DNA from: Candidatus Ruthenibacterium merdavium
GTDB taxonomy: Bacteria > Bacillota > Clostridia > Oscillospirales > Ruminococcaceae
NCBI GenBank assembly: GCA_019119935.1
Contig: DWWA01000008.1
Coordinates: forward strand, 1-64,000
Length of the DNA: 64,000 nt
Direction: 5' to 3'
Shown: one piece after another, positions 53,426-62,380 of the stretch
Layout of the letters: every line of letters begins with the position of its first letter
Numbering within the stretch: position 1 is the stretch's first letter
Made by a program: the position numbers and the translations under genes
The notes under the pieces: model-generated
What the model was told of the DNA's origin: nothing
What the model saw: the letters and a program-made list of their open reading frames with translations, nothing else
Databases searched by the model: none

Positions 53426-53471
53426 CAAAAAACGCCCCGGCCGACGGAGCAAACCGTCTGCCGGGGCGTTT
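53426..53471 (-). terminator. Attenuator terminator before aroF
   Basis: On the minus strand AACGCCCCGG with a further CAGACGG arm pairs with CCGTCGG and CCGGGGCGTT, followed by TTTTTT. It lies between the leader-peptide stop codon and aroF, so it can only serve to abort transcription before the gene. Confidence 0.9.
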
Positions 53472-53487
53472 GTCAGCAGGAATCATT

Positions 53488-53586
53488 TCACGCGTTTCCT
53501 GCGGCCAAAGCACGACAAAGACGGCCATTCCTCATAAAGAAGAAATAGCCATAAGCGTAATAAAAAGCTGCCGCAAATAAACGCAT
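53488..53586 (-). CDS. Phe/Tyr-rich leader peptide of aroF
   Basis: 32 codons, ATG 53586 to TGA 53490-53488, with GTGAGG upstream. It starts MRLFAAAFYYAYGYFFF: nine of the first 17 residues are Phe or Tyr, including Phe-Phe-Phe. It is placed between a consensus promoter and an intrinsic terminator in front of DAHP synthase, the layout of pheA-type attenuators. When charged tRNA-Phe or tRNA-Tyr is short the ribosome should stall here and spare the transcript. Codon 21-23 RNA (CCGTCT, 53524-53519) can pair with AGACGG of the terminator arm (53459-53454). Confidence 0.82.
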   Translation of the reverse strand: MRLFAAAFYYAYGYFFFMRNGRLCRALAAGNA

Positions 53587-53617
53587 GGGAAAAACCTCAC
53601 AATTTTGTATTGGGTGA

Positions 53618-53646
53618 AGTATAGCGTGTTTTGCCCTGTTTGTCAA
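53618..53646 (-). promoter_or_regulatory. Consensus promoter of aroF leader
   Basis: On the minus strand TTGACA (53646-53641), 17-bp spacer, TATACT (53623-53618). The mRNA begins near 53611, 25 nt before the leader peptide. Confidence 0.88.
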
Positions 53647-53736
53647 GCTGCTTTTTGAAAAATGACAAAAACAACCTTTGCAAAACGGTTTTCTTGTCGT
53701 TTTTTCCGAAAATGAAGTGAATTGACCGATTTTAGG

Positions 53737-53765
53737 TTGATTTTACATAAGAAAAAGGGTAAGAT
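53737..53765 (+). promoter_or_regulatory. Promoter of purine operon
   Basis: TTGATT (53737-53742), 17-bp spacer, TAAGAT (53760-53765). The leader to purE is about 250 nt and carries the small ORF at 53836 and a hairpin. No purine or PRPP riboswitch pattern is recognisable. Confidence 0.65.
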
Positions 53766-53835
53766 AAAAATAGTGACGCACACATGCAACCACGAGAGGA
53801 AAGCTGCAAAAACCGCTGTCAAAGGAGGCCTTTGC

Positions 53836-53931
53836 ATGAATAGAAACCTGTTTGTCCTGCCGGCAAAGGGGCATCGTGTAACCTTTTCCCTCTCGCAGTG
53901 CAGCCGCGTGCGTCAAACGCAATTCGTGTAA
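53836..53931 (+). CDS. 31-aa leader ORF before purE
   Basis: ATG 53836 follows AAAGGAGG with good spacing. The peptide opens MNRNLFVLPAKGHRV and ends at TAA 53929-53931, 3 bp before a strong hairpin. There is no run of one amino acid. It may be a regulatory leader peptide whose translation affects the hairpin, or a small protein. Confidence 0.5.
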   Translation: MNRNLFVLPAKGHRVTFSLSQCSRVRQTQFV

Positions 53932-53933
53932 CA

Positions 53934-53972
53934 AAAAGGGTCTGAGTGTATCTGCACTCAGGCCCTTTCTGC
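53934..53972 (+). terminator. Hairpin in purE leader
   Basis: AAAGGG-T-CTGAGTG pairs with CACTCAG-G-CCCTTT, loop TATCTG, one mismatch. The tail (CTGCTTATC) is only weakly T-rich. Placed directly after the leader ORF, so an attenuator is possible. Confidence 0.55.
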
Positions 53973-54020
53973 TTATCACCACCGCCGCTCGGAAAGCGCG
54001 GGCAGAAAAGGAGAAACAAC

Positions 54021-54521
54021 ATGACAAAAAAAGTGGCAATCATCATGGGTTCAGACAGTGACTGGGGCGTTGTGAAAGCAGCCGCCGTTCAGTTAAAGGC
54101 ATGGGACATTCCCTTTGAGGCGCATGTGCTCAGCGCACACCGCACCCCCGAAGCGGCGGCCGAGTTCGCCAAAAACGCCGAGGAAAACGGCTTTGCCGTG
54201 ATTATCGCGGCAGCCGGCATGGCGGCACACCTTGCGGGTGCAATGGCGGCAAACACCACCCTGCCCGTCATCGGCATTCCTGTCAAGGGCGGCGCCATGG
54301 ACGGTATGGACGCGCTGCTGGCAACCGTGCAAATGCCCTCCGGCCTGCCCGTTGCCACCGTTGCGCTGAACGGCGCAAAGAATGCGGCGGTGCTGGCCGC
54401 GCAGATTCTGGCTGTTTCGGACGCGCGAATCAGCGCTCTCTTGAAAGAAGCACGCACGGCGATGAAAAACGAAATTGCCGCAAAGGACGAAAAACTCGCG
54501 CAGGAGATTGCCGCCCTGTAA
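54021..54521 (+). CDS. purE: N5-CAIR mutase
   Basis: 166 residues from ATG 54021 (AAAAGGAG upstream). MGSDSDW at residues 9-15 and LSAHRTP at 37-43 are the phosphate- and CAIR-binding signatures. Converts N5-CAIR to CAIR if purK exists elsewhere, or AIR plus CO2 to CAIR if it is class II; no purK is next to it. The last 25 residues are charged and helical, longer than usual. Confidence 0.95.
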   Translation: MTKKVAIIMGSDSDWGVVKAAAVQLKAWDIPFEAHVLSAHRTPEAAAEFAKNAEENGFAVIIAAAGMAAHLAGAMAANTTLPVIGIPVKGGAMDGMDALLATVQMPSGLPVATVALNGAKNAAVLAAQILAVSDARISALLKEARTAMKNEIAAKDEKLAQEIAAL

Positions 54522-54596
54522 AAGCGGCAAGAAAAGGAAAAACAACCAGCGGCGCAGACATGTGCCGAAGCATTACATGAAACGGAGAGAAAAAAG

Positions 54597-55307
54597 ATGA
54601 AAAAATTAGAGCAGCTGTACGAAGGAAAAGCAAAGAAAGTATTCGCAACCGAAGACCCCGCGCTGGTCATTGTGGACTATAAGGACGACGCTACCGCAGG
54701 CGACGGTGCAAAGAAAGGCACCATCCGCGGCAAGGGCGTTGTGAACAACCGCCTTTCCAACAACTTGATGAAAATGCTGGAGGAAAAGGGCATCCCCACT
54801 CACTTTGTCGAAGAGCTGAGCGAGCGCGAAACCGTCGTGAAAAAAGTGGAAATTGTGCCGCTGGAGGTCATCGTGCGCAACGTGGCTGCGGGCAGCTTTA
54901 CGAAGCGCCTTGGCGTTGCCGAAGGAACCGTGCTGAAAGCCCCGACGCTCGAGTTCAGCTATAAAAACGACGATCTGCACGACCCGCTGATCAACCACTA
55001 CCACGCACTGGCGCTGGAGCTGGCAACGCAGGAGGAAATCGACACCATTTCCGATTATGCCTTCCGCATCAATAAAATTTTGTCCGAGTATCTCTTGGGC
55101 TTCAACATCCGTCTGATTGACTTTAAGCTGGAGTTCGGCCGCCTTGCCGACGGCACCATCGTGCTGGCCGACGAAATCAGCCCCGACACCTGCCGTTTCT
55201 GGGACGCAACCACCGGCGCACACCTCGACAAAGACCTGTTCCGCCGCGACCTCGGCGGTGAGGAAGAAGCCTACAAAGAGGTTATGAGCCGTCTTTTGGG
55301 CGAATAA
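54597..55307 (+). CDS. purC: SAICAR synthetase
   Basis: 236 residues, the standard length. [10 protein letters not shown] at the start (ATP loop), [19 protein letters not shown], and [15 protein letters not shown] are family hallmarks. Adds aspartate to CAIR. Follows purE by 75 bp in the operon. Confidence 0.97.
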   Translation: MKKLEQLYEGKAKKVFATEDPALVIVDYKDDATAGDGAKKGTIRGKGVVNNRLSNNLMKMLEEKGIPTHFVEELSERETVVKKVEIVPLEVIVRNVAAGSFTKRLGVAEGTVLKAPTLEFSYKNDDLHDPLINHYHALALELATQEEIDTISDYAFRINKILSEYLLGFNIRLIDFKLEFGRLADGTIVLADEISPDTCRFWDATTGAHLDKDLFRRDLGGEEEAYKEVMSRLLGE

Positions 55308-55389
55308 GGGCAGTGCCGCATCATTTCAGAGCGGCAGAGCGCGCCGGGCAAGCCCGGCAAAGATGCACAAAAAAGAGGAGCGTTATCAA

Positions 55390-56439
55390 ATGGAGAAAAG
55401 TTTTTCCGAAAGCTATAAAGCGGCGGGCGTAGACATCACCGCCGGCTATCAGGCGGTAGAGCTGATGAAACAGCACGTTGCCCGCACGATGACCGCAGGC
55501 GCTTTGGGCGGCCTTGGCGGTTTCGGCGGCATGTTTGAGCTGGATATGACCGGCTTGACACGCCCGGTGCTGGTGTCCGGCACGGACGGCGTGGGCACGA
55601 AGCTGAAGCTCGCGTTTTTGATGGACAAGCACGACACCGTGGGCATTGACTGCGTGGCCATGTGCGTGAACGACGTGATCACCTGCGGCGCAAAGCCCCT
55701 CATCTTCTTAGACTATATCGCATGCGGCAAAAATGTGCCGGAAAAAATTGCGTCGATTGTGGCCGGTGTGGCCGAGGGCTGCGTGCAGGCAGGCGCGGCG
55801 CTTGTCGGCGGCGAAACCGCCGAAATGCCCGGCTTTTACACCGAGGCGGAATATGACCTCGCGGGCTTTACCGTGGGCGTTGTGGATAAGGCAAAAATCA
55901 TCGACAATACCCGCATGCAGGCGGGTGACGCCATCATTGCACTGCCTTCCTCCGGTGTTCACTCTAACGGTTTTTCGCTGGTGCGCCGCGTGTTCGGCTT
56001 AGACGGCGAAGGTGCAAAGCGTTTAAGCGCATATTCCGACGAGCTCGGAAAAACGCTGGGCGAGGCGCTGCTTGCCCCGACGAAAATTTATGTCAAGCCC
56101 GCGCTGGCACTGCTGGAAAAAGTGGACGTGCGCGCGCTGAGCCACATCACGGGCGGCGGCTTTTACGAGAACATTCCCCGTGCGCTGGCCGACGGCTGTG
56201 TCGCAAAAATTGAAAAAGCGGCGGTGCGGACCCCGGCGCTCTTTGACCTGCTGGCGCGTGAGGGCAATATCCCTGAGCGCGACATGTTCAACACGTTCAA
56301 CATGGGCGTGGGCATGGCGGCTGTTGTGCCTGCCGACCAAGCGGACGAAGCCGTGCGCATCTTGAAAGACGCAGGCGAAGACGCTTACATCATGGGCGAA
56401 ATTGTCAAGGGCGAAGAAAAGGGCGTTGAATTATGGTAA
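55390..56439 (+). CDS. purM: AIR synthetase
   Basis: 349 residues from ATG 55390, with GAGGAG 9 bp upstream. Family features: VSGTDGVGTKLKLAF, CVNDVITCGAKPLIFLDYIA, LVGGETAEMPGFY and ITGGGFYENIPRAL. ATP-dependent ring closure of FGAM to AIR. The stop overlaps the purN start by 7 bp. Confidence 0.97.
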   Translation: MEKSFSESYKAAGVDITAGYQAVELMKQHVARTMTAGALGGLGGFGGMFELDMTGLTRPVLVSGTDGVGTKLKLAFLMDKHDTVGIDCVAMCVNDVITCGAKPLIFLDYIACGKNVPEKIASIVAGVAEGCVQAGAALVGGETAEMPGFYTEAEYDLAGFTVGVVDKAKIIDNTRMQAGDAIIALPSSGVHSNGFSLVRRVFGLDGEGAKRLSAYSDELGKTLGEALLAPTKIYVKPALALLEKVDVRALSHITGGGFYENIPRALADGCVAKIEKAAVRTPALFDLLAREGNIPERDMFNTFNMGVGMAAVVPADQADEAVRILKDAGEDAYIMGEIVKGEEKGVELW

Positions 56440-57023
56440 ACGTGGCGGTGCTCGTGTCGGGCGGCGGCACAAACCTGCAGGCGCTCATTGATGCAAAAGC
56501 GGCGGGCAGCCTGCCAAACGCAAAGCTTGCGCTGGTGATTGCCTCAAAGCCCGGTGTGTATGCGCTGGAGTGCGCGAAGGCAGCAAATATTTCCAGTGAA
56601 GTGGTGTGCCGCAAAGACTTTGACTCGCAGGAAGCGTTTGACAGCGCGATGCTCGAAACTCTGCGTCGGTATGACATCGGCGCGGTGGTGCTGGCGGGGT
56701 ACTTATCCATTGTAGGCGCGCCTGTGGTGGCGGCTTATCCCGACAAAATCATCAACATTCACCCCAGCTTGATTCCGAGCTTTTGCGGCGCGGGCTACTA
56801 TGGCCTGCGCGTGCACGAGGCGGCGCTGAAAAAAGGCGTGAAGGTAACGGGCGCAACGGTGCATTTGGTGAACGAACAGTATGACGACGGGCGCATTTTG
56901 CTGCAAAAGGCGGTGTCCGTGGAAGAGGGCGACACGCCCGAAACGTTGCAAAAGCGCGTGATGAAAGAAGCGGAATGGGTGATTTTGCCCAAGGCGCTCG
57001 ACATGATTACGCGCGGCGAGTAA
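56433..57023 (+). CDS. purN: GAR transformylase
   Basis: 196 residues. VLVSGGGTNLQALIDA at the N-terminus and the catalytic segment INIHPSLIPSFCGAGYYG with VKVTGATVHLVNEQYDDG. Uses 10-formyl-tetrahydrofolate to formylate GAR. Overlap with purM implies coupled translation. Confidence 0.96.
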   Translation: MVNVAVLVSGGGTNLQALIDAKAAGSLPNAKLALVIASKPGVYALECAKAANISSEVVCRKDFDSQEAFDSAMLETLRRYDIGAVVLAGYLSIVGAPVVAAYPDKIINIHPSLIPSFCGAGYYGLRVHEAALKKGVKVTGATVHLVNEQYDDGRILLQKAVSVEEGDTPETLQKRVMKEAEWVILPKALDMITRGE

Positions 57024-57098
57024 AGCGGCCCTTGTGCCGCTTTCTCCCATTTTATCCCGGGCGCGGTGCGCTTTGGGCATGGAGAAAGGAAGAACGCT

Positions 57099-57821
57099 AT
57101 GGAGCTTTTAAATTTGGCAGCGGAGCTTGCCACCAATTCTTATCCCGGCCGCGGCATCGTGGTGGGCAAAAGCGCGGATGCAAAATACGCCGTGATTGCT
57201 TATTTCATCATGGGCCGCAGTGCCAACAGCCGCAACCGCGTGTTTACCCCGCTCGACGGCGGCATTATCACCGAGGCGGCCGACCCCTCAAAGCTGGAGG
57301 ACCCCTCTTTGATTATCTACGCCCCGGTGCGTGTGCTTGGTAAAAAAACCATCGTGACAAACGGCGACCAAACCGACACGATTTACAACGGCATGACAGA
57401 GGGCGAAGGCTTTGCAAAATCGCTGCGCAAACGCACCTTTGAGCCGGACGCGCCGAACTTTACGCCGCGTATTTCGGCACTGCTGAAAGTGAAAGACGGC
57501 GACATGAGCTATAAAATGTCCATTTTGAAATCGAACGACGGCAACGCCGAAAGCGTGGAGCGCTTTTTCTTTGAATATCCGCAGCCGGTAGCGGGAGAGG
57601 GCCGCTTTTTGCACACTTACCGCTGCGACGGCAACCCCATCCCCAGCTTCTTCGGTGAGCCGGAGCGCGTGCGCTTAGGCGATGAGGACATTGATACCTT
57701 TGCAAAAACGCTGTGGAACAGCCTGAACGAGGAAAACAAGGTGTCGCTCTTTGTGCGTTACATTGAGCTGGAAACCGGCAAAGAAACCGACCGCATCATC
57801 AATAAAAACGAAAAGGTGTAA
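57099..57821 (+). CDS. Stand-alone IMP cyclohydrolase (PurO-type)
   Basis: 240 residues from ATG 57099 (GAAAGGAAG upstream). SYPGRGIVVGKSADAKYAVI, IMGRSANSRNRVF and PSLIIYAPVRVLG match the IMP_cyclohyd family first known as archaeal PurO, not the N-terminal domain of bacterial PurH. It closes FAICAR to IMP. The formyltransferase gene follows 3 bp later, so the two PurH steps are carried by two proteins. Confidence 0.9.
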   Translation: MELLNLAAELATNSYPGRGIVVGKSADAKYAVIAYFIMGRSANSRNRVFTPLDGGIITEAADPSKLEDPSLIIYAPVRVLGKKTIVTNGDQTDTIYNGMTEGEGFAKSLRKRTFEPDAPNFTPRISALLKVKDGDMSYKMSILKSNDGNAESVERFFFEYPQPVAGEGRFLHTYRCDGNPIPSFFGEPERVRLGDEDIDTFAKTLWNSLNEENKVSLFVRYIELETGKETDRIINKNEKV

Positions 57822-57824
57822 ACG

Positions 57825-58997
57825 ATGAAGGAAATGGAACTGAAATACGGCTGTAACCCGAACCAAAAACCCGCGCGCATCTTTATGGCCGAGGGCGAGC
57901 TGCCCGTCACGGTGCTGAACGGCAAGCCCGGCTACATCAACTTTTTGGACGCGCTGAACTCCTGGCAGCTGGTGAAAGAGCTGAAGGAAGCGACCGGCCT
58001 TTGCGCGGCGGCATCGTTTAAGCACGTTTCCCCCGCGGGCGCGGCGCTGGGCCTGCCGCTGACCGACGCGATGAAAAAAATGTACTTTGTGGAGGGCATG
58101 GAGCTTTCGCCGCTGGCGTGTGCGTATGCCCGTGCGCGCGGTGCGGACCGCATGTCCAGCTTCGGCGATTGGATTGCGCTTTCCGACGTGTGCGACGAAG
58201 CTACTGCGCTTGTCATCGAGCATGAAGTGACGGATGGCATCATTGCCCCCGGATACACCGACGAAGCACTGGCGATTTTGAAGAAAAAGCGCAAGGGCGG
58301 CTACAACATCGTTGCCATCGACCCGAACTACACGCCCGCGCCCATCGAGCGCAAGGACGTATTCGGCATTACGTTTGAGCAGGGCCGCAACGAAGCGAAA
58401 TTTGACAACTCTACCTTTGACAATATCGTGACTGAAAACAAAACGCTCACCGACGAGCAAAAGCGCGACTTGCTTTTGTGCCTTGTGACACTGAAATACA
58501 CGCAGTCCAACTCTGTGTGCTACGCCGAGGGCGGCCAGATCATCGGCGTGGGCGCAGGCCAGCAAAGCCGCATTCACTGCACGCGCCTTGCGGGCAATAA
58601 AGCGGATATCTGGCACTTGCGCCAGCACCCGAAGGTGCTGAACCTGCCGTTCCGCGACGACGTTTCCCGCCCGAACCGCGACAACGCCATTGACGTGTAT
58701 ATTTCCGACGAGTACGAGGATGTCATTGGCGAAAACGTGTGGGCCGACACCTTCACCGAGCGCCCCGAAGCGCTGACGGCGCAGGAGAAAAAGGAGTGGC
58801 TGGCACAGTTTACGGGCGTGTGCCTTGGCTCCGATGCCTTCTTCCCGTTCGGGGACAACATTGAGCGCGCGCGCCGCAGCGGTGTGAGCGCGATTGTACA
58901 GCCGGGCGGCTCCATTCGTGACGATAACGTCATTGAAGCATGCAACCGTTACGGCATTGTGATGGCGTTTAACGGCCTGCGCCTGTTCCATCACTGA
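57825..58997 (+). CDS. Stand-alone AICAR formyltransferase
   Basis: 390 residues. ELKYGCNPNQKPARIF opens the AICARFT part, then ASFKHVSPAGAALGLPL with the catalytic Lys-His, DEATALVIEHEVTDGIIAPG, and the C-terminal DAFFPFGDNIERARRSGVSA with VQPGGSIRDD. It corresponds to the C-terminal domain of PurH alone; no MGS-like cyclohydrolase domain is attached. The stop overlaps the next start by one base. Confidence 0.93.
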   Translation: MKEMELKYGCNPNQKPARIFMAEGELPVTVLNGKPGYINFLDALNSWQLVKELKEATGLCAAASFKHVSPAGAALGLPLTDAMKKMYFVEGMELSPLACAYARARGADRMSSFGDWIALSDVCDEATALVIEHEVTDGIIAPGYTDEALAILKKKRKGGYNIVAIDPNYTPAPIERKDVFGITFEQGRNEAKFDNSTFDNIVTENKTLTDEQKRDLLLCLVTLKYTQSNSVCYAEGGQIIGVGAGQQSRIHCTRLAGNKADIWHLRQHPKVLNLPFRDDVSRPNRDNAIDVYISDEYEDVIGENVWADTFTERPEALTAQEKKEWLAQFTGVCLGSDAFFPFGDNIERARRSGVSAIVQPGGSIRDDNVIEACNRYGIVMAFNGLRLFHH

Positions 58998-61030
58998 TGC
59001 AGGCGCTGAAACGTGCCGCAGGGCCGCCGGTTCTTTTGCTGTGTGCGGCGGGGTATCTCGCTGCGGTTGGCATTGCGGGCGGGAGCGTCGCATCCATGCT
59101 GATCTGTGCCGTTTATGCGGCGTTTTGCGTTTACGCGCCCGGCGCCGGCTTTGCGCGTTTATGCGGCGCAAAACGTTTCGGGCTGGGGCAAACGGCGGCG
59201 ATTGTGTTCGGCGCGGCACTGTTCACGTTGTTGTCGGCTGCGGCAAGCGTCACGGGCGTTTGGCTCGTGCTGTGGCTGCCGCTCCTTTGGACGGTGTGGG
59301 ACATGTTTCAACACCGCAGGGAACTTTCGTGGAAAACGCCGCGCGCCAATCTCATTTTGCCGCTTGTGACGCTTTTGACGATAGCGGCGGCGGTTGTGCC
59401 GCAGACACACGCCGCTGCGGCGGGGCAGATTGTGCCGAACCACGATTTTTATTGGAACCTCGGCAATGTGGAAAGCTTTTTAAACGGATTTCCGCCGTCG
59501 GATTTGCGCTTTAGCGGCTATACGCTGACATATCACTGGCTCACGGAGCTGTTTTGTGCCGGGTTTACCATGGCAAGCGGCGGTGCAGCCTATGATATCA
59601 CCGCATTTTTCGTTCCGGCGGTTATGCTTTTGGCGCTTTTGGCCGTTTTGTTCGAGTGCGGCGCGCTGTTTTTAGGCGCAAAACAGCGTTTTGTCACGCT
59701 GTTTGTTTGGCTGATGCTGTTCGGCGGGTGCGCGTCGCTTTGGAAAGTGATTGAGCGCGGTTACAGCCCGTTTTGGAACCTGAATATGCGCCACCTGCTG
59801 ACAAACATCAACGGCGTTGCGACAGGTACGCTCTTTTTGGCGGCATTTTCCGCCTGCGTGTGGATGCTTTGGCAAAAAACACCGCCGCGCTGGGTGTACG
59901 GCATCGGCACGGCATCATTCCTCTTGCTGACGCTGGCGAAGGGCCCTGTCGGCGGCATTGCCGCCCCGGCGCTTGCCGCGGCCTGCGTGTGGGAGTGCGG
60001 CGTGTCACTTTACAAAAAACAGCCGCTTCAAAAGCCGCTGCGCCGTGCGGCGTTTGCCGTATGGATTTTGCTGATTTTCGGCCTGGTTTACCTGTGGCTT
60101 TTTTCCGCCGGAGCGGGAACGAGCGTTCATTTTGACGTGGACGGCACGCTGAGCAAGTCGTATTTTGCGAATATACTTGCGGCGCTTCAAGTGCGTTTTC
60201 CGGCGTTTTACCCGGCGTTTCTTCCCTTATTCTGGGGCCTGCAAACGCTTTGCTTTGCCCCGTTCGGCGCGCTGTTTGCGCTGGCGGGCGGCGCACTGTG
60301 GCTTTGGCGGCGCGGCGCTTCTTCGCCCGTGTGGGTCTTTGCCGCGGCCGGTGCGGCGGGCGGCTTTTTGGCCTTTTATCTGTTTGACCACGAGGCCATG
60401 AGCCAAATGTATTTTGCGTTTGCCGGACTGTTTTTTTGTAACCTCATCGGCGTCAAGGCGCTTTCGGTGCTTTGGCCGCGGCGCGCGGTGCGCGCAGTTG
60501 GCATTGCCGCGCTGACGGTCTGCTTTGCGACAGGCGCTTGCACGGCCGTTTGGCTGGGCATGCAGGCGGTAGAGCCGGGCCAAAGCCCGCGCGATTTAAC
60601 CTTGAGTGCCGCCGAAGAACAGGCGATGGAGGTTTTGCGCCGTGAAATGCAGCCGGGCGAACAGTTTATCACAAACCGGATTCACACGGGCGCTGCGCTC
60701 GAAGGGCTTTCCAACGTGTATTCCGGCCTTTCGGGCAGACAGTGTTACATGGAGGGCTTTAAATACGCCATTTCCAACTTAGGCGTAACGAGCGAAGAGG
60801 CCGCGGCGCGCGTGGAAACGGCGAAAACGCTGTTTTCCGCACAGACGGGCGCGCAGGCGGCGCAGGCACTGCCCGAAGGCGTGCAGGTAATTGTATACAG
60901 CAAGCACGCTTCGCAAAGCGGCTGGGATGTGCTGGAGGGTGAGCCGTGTTTAGCCGAAAGCTGGGCAGACGACGGCGCGCTTTCGCTCGTATTTGAAAAC
61001 GAAGATGTTATGATTTTCCGCGCGGCATGA
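58997..61030 (+). CDS. Polytopic membrane protein in pur operon
   Basis: 677 residues, about 12-14 membrane helices and a C-terminal soluble domain of about 130 residues. An outside loop NHDFYWNLGNVESFLNGFPP then FSGYTLTYHWLTELF resembles the first loop of GT-C-type lipid-sugar glycosyltransferases (Asp after His, later Tyr-His). Its start codon overlaps the AICARFT stop, so it is translated with the purine enzymes, yet it has no known role there. Substrate not predictable. Confidence 0.75.
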   Translation: MQALKRAAGPPVLLLCAAGYLAAVGIAGGSVASMLICAVYAAFCVYAPGAGFARLCGAKRFGLGQTAAIVFGAALFTLLSAAASVTGVWLVLWLPLLWTVWDMFQHRRELSWKTPRANLILPLVTLLTIAAAVVPQTHAAAAGQIVPNHDFYWNLGNVESFLNGFPPSDLRFSGYTLTYHWLTELFCAGFTMASGGAAYDITAFFVPAVMLLALLAVLFECGALFLGAKQRFVTLFVWLMLFGGCASLWKVIERGYSPFWNLNMRHLLTNINGVATGTLFLAAFSACVWMLWQKTPPRWVYGIGTASFLLLTLAKGPVGGIAAPALAAACVWECGVSLYKKQPLQKPLRRAAFAVWILLIFGLVYLWLFSAGAGTSVHFDVDGTLSKSYFANILAALQVRFPAFYPAFLPLFWGLQTLCFAPFGALFALAGGALWLWRRGASSPVWVFAAAGAAGGFLAFYLFDHEAMSQMYFAFAGLFFCNLIGVKALSVLWPRRAVRAVGIAALTVCFATGACTAVWLGMQAVEPGQSPRDLTLSAAEEQAMEVLRREMQPGEQFITNRIHTGAALEGLSNVYSGLSGRQCYMEGFKYAISNLGVTSEEAAARVETAKTLFSAQTGAQAAQALPEGVQVIVYSKHASQSGWDVLEGEPCLAESWADDGALSLVFENEDVMIFRAA

Positions 61031-61076
61031 AGCATGCGGTGTGGGCGCATTCTCAAAACAAGAACGGAGGAACAAC

Positions 61077-62375
61077 ATGAAGGTTTTGGTCGTAGGCGGC
61101 GGTGGGCGTGAGCACGCCATCGTGCGCAAGCTGAAAGAAAGCCGCGGTGTGACAAAGCTGTATTGTGCGCCGGGCAACGGCGGAATTGCCATGGACGCCG
61201 AGTGTGTCAACATTGCGGCAACGGATATTGACGCCATGGTGCGCTTTGCCGAACAAGAAAAAATAGACTACGTTGTCGTTGCGCCGGATGACCCCTTAGC
61301 CATGGGCATGGTAGACGCACTGAGCGCGGCGGGAATTCCCGCTTTTGGCCCCAACAAGGCCGCCGCGCGCATTGAGGCCAGCAAGGCGTTCAGCAAGGAT
61401 TTGATGAAGCGTTACCACATTCCCACGGCGGCCTATGAGGTGTTTGACGACGCGGATAAGGCCAAGGCCTATGTGAAGGAGAAAAACCGTTACCCCGTTG
61501 TCATTAAAGCCGACGGCCTTGCACTGGGCAAAGGCGTTTTAATTTGCGAAACCGAGGAAGCGGCCATGAACGCCATCAACAGCATGATGTGCGAGGGCGC
61601 GTTCGGCGCGTCGGGAAGCCGCGTGGTGATTGAGGAGTTTTTAACCGGGCCGGAGGTGTCCGTGCTGAGCTTCACCGACGGAAAAACTGTCGTTCCCATG
61701 ATTTCCAGCATGGACCACAAGCGTGCGCTGGACGGCGATAAGGGCCTGAATACGGGCGGTATGGGCACCATTGCCCCGAACCCGTACTATACCCCGGAAG
61801 TGGCAAAGGTGTGCATGGAAACGATTTTCCGCCCGACGGTAGAGGCGATGGCCGCTGAGGGCTGCCCGTTTAAAGGGTGCTTATATTTCGGGCTGATGCT
61901 GACGCCCGACGGCCCCAAGGTGATTGAGTATAACTGCCGCTTCGGCGACCCGGAAACGCAGGTGGTACTGCCGCTTTTGGAAAGCGATTTGCTTGCCGTC
62001 ATGCAGGCCGTGACAAACGGCACGCTGGCTGACTGCGAAGTGAAATTTTCAGACAAAAGTGCCGCATGCGTGATTTTGGCTTCGGGCGGTTATCCCGAAG
62101 CGTATGAAAAAGGAAAAGCCATTGCCGGGCTTGCAAGCGGCCAGCCGGAAAACGGCGGCGCGGTTGTGTACCACGCGGGCACAAAGCAAGAGCCGGACGG
62201 AGCGCTTGTAACGGCGGGCGGCCGTGTGCTGGGTGTAACGGCGCTGGCCCCGAGCTTAAAAGAAGCCATTGACGCGGCTTACATTGCCGCAGAGAATATT
62301 ACGTTTGAAGGCGCTCACATGCGCCGCGACATCGGCGCGCGTGCGCTGGCCGCAAAGGAAGGAAAAGAGGGATAA
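61077..62375 (+). CDS. purD: GAR synthetase
   Basis: 432 residues from ATG 61077 (ACGGAGG upstream). GGGGREHAIVRKL, then VAPDDPLAMGMVDAL, GLALGKGVLIC in the ATP-grasp domain, and YNCRFGDPETQVVLPLL. Joins phosphoribosylamine and glycine. Located between the membrane protein and purL. Confidence 0.97.
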   Translation: MKVLVVGGGGREHAIVRKLKESRGVTKLYCAPGNGGIAMDAECVNIAATDIDAMVRFAEQEKIDYVVVAPDDPLAMGMVDALSAAGIPAFGPNKAAARIEASKAFSKDLMKRYHIPTAAYEVFDDADKAKAYVKEKNRYPVVIKADGLALGKGVLICETEEAAMNAINSMMCEGAFGASGSRVVIEEFLTGPEVSVLSFTDGKTVVPMISSMDHKRALDGDKGLNTGGMGTIAPNPYYTPEVAKVCMETIFRPTVEAMAAEGCPFKGCLYFGLMLTPDGPKVIEYNCRFGDPETQVVLPLLESDLLAVMQAVTNGTLADCEVKFSDKSAACVILASGGYPEAYEKGKAIAGLASGQPENGGAVVYHAGTKQEPDGALVTAGGRVLGVTALAPSLKEAIDAAYIAAENITFEGAHMRRDIGARALAAKEGKEG

Positions 62376-62380
62376 GCCAA

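Noticed and set aside
53737-54020. Purine, PRPP or other known riboswitch before purE
   Set aside because: I could not find the conserved loops of the purine aptamer or of ykkC-type RNAs; only a small ORF and a hairpin are visible.
57675-59219. 514-codon open frame on the minus strand
   Set aside because: Antisense to the AICAR formyltransferase gene, Arg/Ala/His-rich composition, no start signal.
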